Assembly (NCBI GenBank): GCA_016839875.1
Contig: JAEOTK010000107.1
Span: forward strand, 1 to 12,905
DNA from: Candidatus Heimdallarchaeota archaeon
Lineage (GTDB): Archaea; Asgardarchaeota; Heimdallarchaeia; Heimdallarchaeales; Heimdallarchaeaceae
Reading direction: 5' to 3'
DNA: 12,905 nt
The position numbers were made by a program, and so were the translations under genes. Positions 5,746 through 12,102 of the stretch are shown here, one piece after another. Numbering within the stretch: position 1 is the first letter of the stretch; every line of letters starts with the position of its first letter. The notes under the pieces were generated by a model. The model made no database searches, was not told the DNA's origin, and worked only from the letters and a program-made list of their open reading frames with translations.

Positions 5746-7767
5746 TTGATAGCTGAAGAATTCGATCTTCCGAATGAGTTTGCAAGATATCAGCAATTTA
5801 TTCAAGAAGACTATGAGAATTTCTTTCCAGTTTTCAAAAGCTATGAACTTCAAGGGTCAACTTTTTTTCAATCCATTGTAAATGCTTCTGATGACTTGGC
5901 AAGCTCATCTAGGACACAAGAAAACAGAAGAGCCATGTATAATCAAATCGCTATGATTGGTTATTTTCTTCTTTCTCAATATAAGAAAGTTTTAACTTTT
6001 CCAATACCAGAAAATGATTTTGAAACAGTATATTATCGATTCAAATCAGCTAAATTCGTTGGAGATAAATCAACAGTATCTGCTTTACTTGCGAGTTCTT
6101 TGGTAATGTTAGCAGATTTGAAGAAGACCAATCCCATGGTTCACAAAGCTTTTTCTGCTATAATGTCTATTGAGATTGCAAAATCAAATTATGATAATGT
6201 TTCAGTACAGAAATATGCTAATCAGTTCAAGGATATGCTTTTCGACACTGTGTTTATTCAAGAATACCCTCTACTAACAATGCATGTTGTCAGTGATTTG
6301 GCTTACAGAGAATTCAGAACAGGTGATGCTGAATATGCTGGATGGTTAGAGATTTACAAGGAACTTTCTGAAGCTCTTAACATGGATACAAAACGACTTG
6401 ATTGTTATACTATGTTAGGTGGTTTTTACAGATATAGAGGGCTCCTCGAAGACGCATTCGAATATTATGAAAAAGCGATTGATATAGCTGAAAGAATAGG
6501 AAACAAAGAATATATTGCGTCTTTAATCGCTAACCTTGCAGACTTAGAGCATACTAGAGGTAATCTTGATAGAGCACTAGAGCTATGTCAAGAGGGATTA
6601 AAAGATCCAGAAATTTCCAACTCTAAACCTTCTCTCTACATCAATATGGGTGAGGTTCTGATTAAGAAGGAGGATTATAAATCAGCTATTGAATATCTCG
6701 AAAAAGCAAATGCTTTGACGAACAATCAATCTCCTATTGCAAATCTTCTTTATGGATACGCACTTACTAAACTTGCAGGTAAAGGAAATTTCAGTGAAGG
6801 AATCAAATATTTAGAGAAGGGAGGACATCTCAGTGAACAAACTAAGAATCAAAGATGGACAGCAGCTTATTATTTCCTAATGGGAAGAGTTTATCTTGAT
6901 ATCTATGATCTTTCCTCAGCTATAGATTCCTTGGAAAAATGCTACTCTATTGCAATGATAAGTGAGTTCCAGTATGCCCTATTATCACAATTATATTTAG
7001 CTCAAACTTATCTACATCGTTTCAGAATTTCTCAATCAGAAAATGATCTTTCAAAATCAGAAAAATACTTAGCAAATGTAATCTCAATTTGCCAGGAGCA
7101 AGATCTGCAAATCTTAGCAGATGTTATATTCATAAGTGGACAGATTCTAGTAGCATTGAATGAATTTGTTGATGCAGAATTCTTGTTCAATCAAGCAAGA
7201 GTTTTAGCTGTGGAAACTAATAATGGATATCTTACAATCAAATGTGATGAAAGTATAAGAAAAATCAGAAATAATGAGCTTGGAAATCCTATAGAAATAA
7301 TAACTGAAATAACAGATATAATAAATCATCTTTCAAGAAAATCTTACTTCAAAAAGACAGAATGTATCCCAAGGATATATTTCATCAATGTTTTCACATC
7401 TGAAGGAACAATAGTCTATTCGAGACGATTTGACGAAGAGAAACCTCTTGATCAGATTCTAGTTTCAGGTCTTCTATCTGCAATAAGAACAATGTCATCT
7501 GAAGTATTTGGTTCAGGTTTAAGAGGAATTGATTTTGAAGGTAAAAAATTACTAGTAGAAAGTTATGGAAAATTCTGTGGTATTCTAGCTAGTGATAGAG
7601 ATAGCTTCAATGCAAGAACAAAACTTATCGATTTCATTAAAAGATTCAATCAGAAATTCGAAGATTACGAAGGGAAAATTGGAAAAGAAGCTGTTCAAAG
7701 TGAGATTCAGAAAGAAGCTGATCAAATGGCTGAATATATTTTTGAAAAATCACTTGTTTGCAAATAA
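5746..7767 (+). CDS. TPR-repeat protein with C-terminal longin/roadblock-like domain
   Basis: The 673-residue cytoplasmic protein has three parts. A helical N-terminal region spans about 1-215. Helix-hairpin repeats of TPR type run from about 218 to 500 and include YRGLLEDAFEYYEKAIDIAE, RGNLDRALELCQEGL, KKEDYKSAIEYLEKA and DLSSAIDSLEKCYSIA. An alpha/beta C-terminal domain spans about 543-640. That last part (IYFINVFTSEGTIVYSRRF, then GLLSAIRTMSSEVFG, FEGKKLLVESYGKF and LIDFIKRFNQKFEDY) has the strand-strand-helix-strand-strand-helix order of longin/roadblock-like domains. These bind or regulate small GTPases in eukaryotes and are abundant in Asgard archaea. A role as a GTPase-associated scaffold is inference. 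The start is TTG, because no other start codon precedes the conserved-looking N-terminus. The threonine synthase gene follows after 46 bases. Confidence 0.75.
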   Translation: MIAEEFDLPNEFARYQQFIQEDYENFFPVFKSYELQGSTFFQSIVNASDDLASSSRTQENRRAMYNQIAMIGYFLLSQYKKVLTFPIPENDFETVYYRFKSAKFVGDKSTVSALLASSLVMLADLKKTNPMVHKAFSAIMSIEIAKSNYDNVSVQKYANQFKDMLFDTVFIQEYPLLTMHVVSDLAYREFRTGDAEYAGWLEIYKELSEALNMDTKRLDCYTMLGGFYRYRGLLEDAFEYYEKAIDIAERIGNKEYIASLIANLADLEHTRGNLDRALELCQEGLKDPEISNSKPSLYINMGEVLIKKEDYKSAIEYLEKANALTNNQSPIANLLYGYALTKLAGKGNFSEGIKYLEKGGHLSEQTKNQRWTAAYYFLMGRVYLDIYDLSSAIDSLEKCYSIAMISEFQYALLSQLYLAQTYLHRFRISQSENDLSKSEKYLANVISICQEQDLQILADVIFISGQILVALNEFVDAEFLFNQARVLAVETNNGYLTIKCDESIRKIRNNELGNPIEIITEITDIINHLSRKSYFKKTECIPRIYFINVFTSEGTIVYSRRFDEEKPLDQILVSGLLSAIRTMSSEVFGSGLRGIDFEGKKLLVESYGKFCGILASDRDSFNARTKLIDFIKRFNQKFEDYEGKIGKEAVQSEIQKEADQMAEYIFEKSLVCK

Positions 7768-7813
7768 TGAAGAAAGCAAAATCCTTTTACATGATTTCGT
7801 TTTAAGAAACTCA

Positions 7814-9025
7814 ATGAGTTCTTCTGGAAGCAAACCTTCACATCTAATATATCTCGAATGTTCAAAGTGTGGGAAAAATTACGATCATACAGAACTTCAA
7901 AAATTGTGTTCTTGTGGAAAAGTATTATTTGCAAGATATGATTTAGAACAAGCGAAAGAGACAATCTCAAAAGATTCTTTTACAGACAGAGAGTTCAATA
8001 TCTGGAGATTACATGAAATCATGCCTGTGTTCGAAGAGGAATTTAGATTCTCTTTAGGGGAAGGATGGACACCGCTTCTGAGGTTAGATAATCTAGGCAA
8101 AAAACTTGGACTAGATAATTTGATGATGAAAAATGAGGGAGAAAATCCTACAGGTTCTTTTAAATCAAGAGGATTATGTGCTGCAGTATCAAAAGCAATA
8201 GAATTAGGAGCTAAAGATTTTGTTATACCAACAGCTGGTAACGCAGGTGCTGCTTTAGCTGCTTATTGTGCAAGAACAAAAACACAAGCTCATGTTTATA
8301 TGCCTAAAGACACTCCTCCTTTGATCATTAATGAAATAAATGCCTTTGGTGCAGATTTTCTTCTTGTTGATGGTCTGATTACAGATGCAGGAAAACAAGC
8401 TAGAGAAGCAGCTGAAAAACATGGATATTTCGATGTTTCTACATTGAAAGAACCGTATCGAGCTGAAGGAAAGAAAACCATGGGATTAGAGATAGCTGAA
8501 CAAATGAACTGGACATTACCAGATGTAATCATCTATCCTACAGGTGGTGGAACTGGAATTATTGGTATGTGGAAAGCTTTTGATGAGATGGAAAGACTTG
8601 GATTAATAGGAGAAGAGAGACCAAGAATGATTACAGTTCAATCAACAGGTTGCGCTCCAATAGTTAAAGCATTTCATGAAGGAAAAGAATCTGCTGAATT
8701 TTGGGAAAACGCCGAAACAATTGCTGCGGGTTTAAGAGTTCCTGCTGCGGTTGCTGATTATCTAATTTTAAGAACTATTAGAGACTCTGGTGGAACTGCG
8801 ATTGAAGTGGATGATCTAACAATCAAGATCTCTATGGCACAAGTAGCTAAAGAAGAAGGAATCATGGTGTCACCAGAAGCTGCTGCAACTGTTGCTGCTC
8901 TTGATCCTTTATTATCAGAAGGACATATATCAGAAGAAGAGAGTATTATTGTTTTTGGTACAGGATCAGGATTAACAACACCTGAAGAATGGGAAATCAA
9001 AGCGATGATTGAAATACCTGAATAG
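7814..9025 (+). CDS. thrC: Threonine synthase, PLP-dependent, with N-terminal zinc ribbon
   Basis: Threonine synthase converts O-phosphohomoserine and water to threonine and phosphate using PLP, the last step of threonine synthesis. The 403-residue protein begins with a zinc ribbon (Cys16, Cys19, Cys32, Cys34: CSKCGK...CSCGK), usual for the archaeal type. It then shows GEGWTPLLRL (82-91), the PLP lysine Lys117 in NPTGSFKSRG, PTAGNAGAALAAY (139-151), STLKEPYRAEGKKTMG, and the phosphate-binding glycine loop PTGGGTG (242-248). GSFKSRG differs from the usual GSFKDRG. ATG 7814 is chosen because translation upstream in this frame would run back into the TPR gene. A weak TTTTACAT lies about 26 bases before it. 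No homoserine dehydrogenase or kinase gene is adjacent. A related PLP lyase is possible but less likely given the zinc ribbon. Confidence 0.85.
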   Translation: MSSSGSKPSHLIYLECSKCGKNYDHTELQKLCSCGKVLFARYDLEQAKETISKDSFTDREFNIWRLHEIMPVFEEEFRFSLGEGWTPLLRLDNLGKKLGLDNLMMKNEGENPTGSFKSRGLCAAVSKAIELGAKDFVIPTAGNAGAALAAYCARTKTQAHVYMPKDTPPLIINEINAFGADFLLVDGLITDAGKQAREAAEKHGYFDVSTLKEPYRAEGKKTMGLEIAEQMNWTLPDVIIYPTGGGTGIIGMWKAFDEMERLGLIGEERPRMITVQSTGCAPIVKAFHEGKESAEFWENAETIAAGLRVPAAVADYLILRTIRDSGGTAIEVDDLTIKISMAQVAKEEGIMVSPEAAATVAALDPLLSEGHISEEESIIVFGTGSGLTTPEEWEIKAMIEIPE

Positions 9026-9156
9026 AGATTTTTGGAGTAAACAATTTAGTTAGTTTATCAATATACTTCTGATGGATACTCGAAAAAGAATCTATTCAAT
9101 ATCTATTATGCCATTAAATTCAGAAATAATGTATAAACATTGAAAAAGAAGAAGAT

Positions 9157-10104
9157 CTAAATCTTAGGAATAATCTCTTCAGACATTATCTTCATTTGTT
9201 CTATCTCTTTATTTTGTGGAAACATGAAGATGAACTGTTCAACTCCAAGTTTAGTATAAACTCTCAGCCATTCAATGATTTCTTCAATGGTTCCATGCAT
9301 AGAACCTTGATAACGTTTTTCTATTTCATCTAAGCTGAAACCTCTTTTTTCCGCAACTTCTTTCCATACTCTCAACTTTTCTTCTTCAGATTCATATATC
9401 CTGGTCCAAATACCGTAGGATCTTCTAAGAGAATCAGGTTTTCTATCATATTTTTCACATAACTCATCAAGCTCTTGCATTTTCTCTGCAAAGACTTCTT
9501 CTGTATAGGCCCATGCAAGATTTATCCCATCTGCAAATTCAGCTGCAATATTCAACATCTTAGGTCTTGCATACATTGTTCCAACCCAAATAGGAGGATG
9601 AGGTTGTTGCAAGGATTTAGGGAAAGATACTGCATCGTTAAGTTCATAGAAATCTCCTTTGAAGTTAGCTCTTTTTTGAGTCCATAGATTTCTAATAACC
9701 TTGATTCCTTCAACCATTTGTTTAAGTCTGTCACCTGTTGAAGGGAATTCAATTCCATATTGTTTATATTCAACTTCTTTCCAGCCAGCTCCATAACCAA
9801 ATTCGATTCTACCTTCTGAATAATGGTCTAGCGAAGCGATTTGTTTTGCTAAAACTGATGGGTGTCTATAGTTATTACAGAAAACAAGAGAACCAATTCG
9901 AAGATTTTCTGTGTAAGAGACAGCTGCCATCATTGAAGTAAAACATTCATAAGCCAGAACATCAGTTGAATCCGCTGTCATCATAAAATGGTCTGAAAAC
10001 CATGCATGTGAAAATTTATTCTTCTCCGCGAATTGAACCATTTCTTTTATCTGCTTAAAATCAAAACCAAATTGAGGTTCTATCTGAACACCATAGGTAG
10101 TCAT
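9157..10104 (-). CDS. LLM-class (luciferase-like) F420-type oxidoreductase
   Basis: The 315-residue TIM-barrel protein belongs to the bacterial-luciferase-like family, whose archaeal members mostly use coenzyme F420. Visible family motifs are AWFSDHF (34-40), the block RIGSLVFCNNYRHPSVLAKQ (69-88) followed by SLDHYSEGRIEFGYGAGW (91-108), EFPSTGDRLKQMVEGIKVIR (119-138) and PPIWVGTMYARPKML (170-184). It most resembles the group annotated as probable F420-dependent oxidoreductases; the substrate cannot be inferred. It is cytoplasmic, with no signal or membrane segment. ATG 10104 has a TATA-like box 25 bases upstream, so the mRNA is probably leaderless. It is transcribed alone, convergent with thrC and divergent from the zinc-ribbon membrane protein. 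Confidence 0.85.
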   Translation of the reverse strand: MTTYGVQIEPQFGFDFKQIKEMVQFAEKNKFSHAWFSDHFMMTADSTDVLAYECFTSMMAAVSYTENLRIGSLVFCNNYRHPSVLAKQIASLDHYSEGRIEFGYGAGWKEVEYKQYGIEFPSTGDRLKQMVEGIKVIRNLWTQKRANFKGDFYELNDAVSFPKSLQQPHPPIWVGTMYARPKMLNIAAEFADGINLAWAYTEEVFAEKMQELDELCEKYDRKPDSLRRSYGIWTRIYESEEEKLRVWKEVAEKRGFSLDEIEKRYQGSMHGTIEEIIEWLRVYTKLGVEQFIFMFPQNKEIEQMKIMSEEIIPKI

Positions 10105-10124
10105 ATTTGCTCATAATTTAAGAA

Positions 10125-10134
10125 ATTTATAAAC
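10125..10134 (-). promoter_or_regulatory. TATA-like box of the LLM oxidoreductase gene
   Basis: GTTTATAAAT on the minus strand is centred 25 bases before the ATG at 10104, leaderless spacing. It shares a 91-base divergent intergenic region with the plus-strand box at 10166-10176. Confidence 0.6.
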
Positions 10135-10165
10135 ATTGGTGGGAATGATTCGAAAAAAGCAATAA

Positions 10166-10176
10166 TTAAATATAAG
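10166..10176 (+). promoter_or_regulatory. TATA-like box of the zinc-ribbon membrane protein
   Basis: TTAAATATAAG is the most canonical archaeal TATA box in the window. Its centre is about 25 bases before the ATG at 10196. It therefore favours that ATG over the TTG immediately before it (10193). Confidence 0.6.
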
Positions 10177-10195
10177 TTTTCTAAAACTATATTTG

Positions 10196-10600
10196 ATGTC
10201 TATCATCGAATTCTTTGACAATATGGAAATGGACGACTTTTTATGGATGTGCTTAGCCTTCGTAATCCTCTTTGGAGCAGGATTTGTAATAGGTTTCGTA
10301 ATTGATATTTTCTGGATTGTCATTCTTGCTGCCATAATTGCAGGACTATTTGTGATCTGGTGTTCACTATATGTTTATGCCAACTGGCATGAGTGGAGGA
10401 AAGAAAAGGAGATTCTAGTTGATTTACCAAGTTTTCCTCAAAAAGATTTCTGTGATATCTGTGGAAAGGAACTAGAAGAAGCAGAGAAAAAGACAGATGG
10501 GGAATTTTTAATCTATATTTGTCCTCATTGTAATGCAGAAAATATTGTCTCTAGTGAACAAAAAATCCAGGAAGTAGAGAAAGCAGTTGAAGAGGAATAA
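10196..10600 (+). CDS. Small membrane protein with two spans and C-terminal zinc ribbon
   Basis: No named family is recognised. The 134-residue product has two closely spaced hydrophobic segments (about 14-36 and 38-62), then WHEWRKEKE, then a zinc ribbon with Cys86, Cys89 (CDICG) and Cys109, Cys112 (CPHC). The end is acidic and helical (EQKIQEVEKAVEEE). The basic residues after the second span suggest the zinc ribbon faces the cytoplasm, where it may bind a protein or nucleic acid at the membrane. The start is ATG 10196, from the TATA spacing; a TTG at 10193 would add one residue. It lies 100 bases before the RING-like membrane gene on the same strand, with a hairpin between them. The two share the plan of an N-terminal membrane anchor followed by cytosolic zinc finger(s). 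Confidence 0.75.
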   Translation: MSIIEFFDNMEMDDFLWMCLAFVILFGAGFVIGFVIDIFWIVILAAIIAGLFVIWCSLYVYANWHEWRKEKEILVDLPSFPQKDFCDICGKELEEAEKKTDGEFLIYICPHCNAENIVSSEQKIQEVEKAVEEE

Positions 10601-10602
10601 CT

Positions 10603-10660
10603 CCAAAGATCTAAGAGAAAGAGAAGGAAGAATTTTCTTAAGATATTTGGTTATTATTTT
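10603..10660 (+). terminator. Long imperfect hairpin followed by T-rich run
   Basis: Arms at 10603-10619 and 10633-10650 can pair in about 16 positions: CCAAA with TTTGG, one G/A mismatch, ATCT with AGAT, a one-base bulge, then AAGAGAA with TTTTCTT including one G-T. The loop is a purine-rich 13 bases. It starts three bases after the stop at 10600 and is followed by TTATTATTTTAT. It could end the zinc-ribbon transcript, or act as an mRNA structure between two cotranscribed genes. Confidence 0.4.
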
Positions 10661-10664
10661 ATAC
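10656..10664 (+). promoter_or_regulatory. TATA-like box of the RING-like gene
   Basis: ATTTTATAC is centred about 41 bases before the ATG at 10701, predicting a transcript start near 10685 and a 16-base leader that contains the strong ribosome-binding motif. An upstream alternative is CTTAAGATAT at 10637-10646. Confidence 0.35.
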
Positions 10665-10685
10665 TCGATAGTGATGTTATATGTT

Positions 10686-10694
10686 GGAGGAGTG
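10686..10694 (+). promoter_or_regulatory. Strong Shine-Dalgarno site of the RING-like gene
   Basis: GGAGGAGTG lies 6 bases before the ATG at 10701. It is the strongest ribosome-binding motif in the window and fixes this start. It contrasts with the apparently leaderless neighbours. Confidence 0.7.
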
Positions 10695-10700
10695 TTTTAA

Positions 10701-11624
10701 ATGGTAGATTATTCAACTATACTATCTATACTATCTCAAGTTGCTGGTCCATTGTTTATTGGAATCATAATTTATTCTATAATTAAACGTAGAAAAGCAA
10801 AGAAAATAAAAAGAAGACCTGCATATTCAGTTCCAACTCGAACTGTAGTATCATCTTATCAACCAACTACTAATATAGCAAGTTTGATCAGTAGTTTGAA
10901 TATTAGTGAGCAGAATATAGAAAGGGCATCAAATGGGTTTAGCATTATAGTTCCTCAAAAACATAAATACTCTATTTTCTCTAAAATCAAGGTAATTCAG
11001 TTCAGTACAAACTCTCTGAAGGTATTTGGGACATTGAATAAACAATTTCCTTCCTTTTTAGACGTCCTTCGTAGAGATAACAGAACATTATCAAACAAAA
11101 ATGAATTCAACATTCCAATTCTAAGTAATGTTTACTATCTTTTTTCCTCAACACCTCCTCTTTGGAAAGAAGTCCTAGAACAAGAAATAATAAATGATTA
11201 CTTCCTTGGTTTAAGAGCTTATCTTGATTATTTTTACCTTCGAAATGATTACTTAGAAGCTGTTGTGTATAGTGATACTGCAGTTATCAAACTACTAGAT
11301 TTATCTTTATTATTGCACGATTCTCTCAAAGCTTTGGTTTCAGGAATTGAGGATGCTGAAGTAGAATTGTTAAGATGTTATAACTGTGAAGATCCTTTTG
11401 ATCCAACTGAAGAGATTTGTGATAAATGTGGTGTACCTCGACCACGATGTATCATCTGCTATTTAGATCTGAAACCTTCTGAAAAAGAAGAAGTAGTTAA
11501 CACCCCATGTTGTGGAGTATATGTCCATAAAAATCACATCATTTCATGGTTGAAGCAAAGATCAACTTGCCCTAATTGTCACACAGAATTAGGACACTGG
11601 TTGAATAAACTTCTGCTGCTTTAA
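10701..11624 (+). CDS. Membrane-anchored zinc-ribbon plus RING-like finger protein
   Basis: The 307-residue product has a membrane span at about 10-28 followed by a very basic stretch (KRRKAKKIKRR, 29-39), implying N-out/C-in topology. A loop (40-60) follows, then a mixed domain (about 60-150) and a helical region (about 153-222). The C-terminus holds two zinc modules. The first is a ribbon (Cys226, Cys229, Cys240, Cys243). The second is a RING-like finger with eight candidate ligands: Cys250, Cys253, Cys270, Cys271, His276, His279, Cys290 and Cys293. The second module has the HxxHIISWLKQRSTCPNC shape of RING-H2 proteins, including the conserved Trp283. RING domains act as ubiquitin E3 ligases by recruiting an E2, and Asgard archaea carry ubiquitin systems. 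E3 activity here is inference, and no E1, E2 or ubiquitin gene is nearby. Cys270-Cys271 adjacency departs from the canonical spacing. Confidence 0.75.
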   Translation: MVDYSTILSILSQVAGPLFIGIIIYSIIKRRKAKKIKRRPAYSVPTRTVVSSYQPTTNIASLISSLNISEQNIERASNGFSIIVPQKHKYSIFSKIKVIQFSTNSLKVFGTLNKQFPSFLDVLRRDNRTLSNKNEFNIPILSNVYYLFSSTPPLWKEVLEQEIINDYFLGLRAYLDYFYLRNDYLEAVVYSDTAVIKLLDLSLLLHDSLKALVSGIEDAEVELLRCYNCEDPFDPTEEICDKCGVPRPRCIICYLDLKPSEKEEVVNTPCCGVYVHKNHIISWLKQRSTCPNCHTELGHWLNKLLLL

Positions 11625-11629
11625 TACAT

Positions 11630-11974
11630 CTATTCCAGATAAGGAATTACACAAAGAAATACAAGATTTTCATTTCCTACATTTCTGTATCCATGAGGTT
11701 CATCTGGCGGAACGTATAAAACATCATCAACTTCAATCTCAACATTCTCAAAATGAGTATATACCTCACCTTTTCCTGCTAAGATGTAAATTTCATGTTC
11801 CTGAGGGTGATTATGAATACCAATCTCCCCCCTAGGTTGGAGTTCAAACCTTCTTAAACTGAATCTTGGTGCTTTATCTTTTTCTTTTGTAATTAACCAC
11901 CTAATAGTTGTACCAGTTGATCCGTAATCTTGTACATCCAATTCTTCAACATCAGAGAAATGTTTCTTAATCAT
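11630..11974 (-). CDS. Single-domain cupin protein
   Basis: A 114-residue small beta-barrel protein. Cupin motif 1 is seen as GIHNHPQEHEIYILAGKG (52-69), with His54, His56 and Glu61 as likely metal ligands. Motif 2 is DDVLYVPPDEPHGYRN (83-98), with His94. The whole length equals one cupin domain, matching small archaeal cupins that open with a M-I-x-K/H-x-x-x-DVE pattern. The ATG at 11974 gives exactly this opening. An upstream GTG (12043) would add 23 basic residues lacking cupin similarity and would swallow the likely promoter. The biochemical role is unknown; cupins include dioxygenases, isomerases and binding proteins. It converges on the RING-like gene with a 5-base gap and is divergent from the methyltransferase. 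Confidence 0.8.
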   Translation of the reverse strand: MIKKHFSDVEELDVQDYGSTGTTIRWLITKEKDKAPRFSLRRFELQPRGEIGIHNHPQEHEIYILAGKGEVYTHFENVEIEVDDVLYVPPDEPHGYRNVGNENLVFLCVIPYLE

Positions 11975-12004
11975 AATTCTCACTTTATCGTTTTTCTTTA
12001 TTCG

Positions 12005-12015
12005 AATTTTTATAG
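12005..12015 (-). promoter_or_regulatory. TATA-like box of the cupin gene
   Basis: CTATAAAAATT (minus strand) is centred about 36 bases before the ATG at 11974, predicting a transcript start near 11985 and a leader of about 10 bases. That leader contains GTGAG (11979-11983), a weak ribosome-binding candidate. The box lies inside the longer GTG-initiated frame, arguing for the shorter protein. Confidence 0.4.
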
Positions 12016-12050
12016 TTTTGTGATTCACATTAAATAGTCTCACAAAAAGG

Positions 12051-12060
12051 CTTATGTATT
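12051..12060 (+). promoter_or_regulatory. Possible TATA-like box of the methyltransferase gene
   Basis: CTTATGTATT lies about 48 bases before the ATG at 12103, predicting a leader of about 22 bases. GGTG at 12092-12095, 7 bases before the ATG, could serve as the ribosome-binding site. The 128 bases between the cupin ATG and this gene hold both divergent promoters and nothing else visible. Confidence 0.3.
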
Positions 12061-12102
12061 TCTTATTTCATGTAAAATCAAAGATAATTCTGGTGTTATA
12101 TT

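Noticed and set aside
7592..7813. Longer open frame upstream of the threonine synthase ATG
   Set aside because: It overlaps the end of the TPR gene and encodes a Lys-rich stretch with no zinc-ribbon or PLP-family similarity; the family N-terminus begins right after ATG 7814.
9026..9156. The 131-base gap between thrC and the oxidoreductase as a possible small RNA or C/D-box RNA locus
   Set aside because: I found no C/D box pair, no convincing stem and no short gene; only T-rich ends of the converging genes and one TATA-like string.
9552..9800. Alternative minus-strand frame inside the LLM oxidoreductase gene
   Set aside because: It is a shadow of the TIM-barrel gene, with no motif of its own.
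11975..12043. N-terminal extension of the cupin from a GTG at 12043
   Set aside because: The 23 extra residues are basic and outside the cupin domain, and the region holds the likely TATA-like box. ATG 11974 gives the usual family opening.
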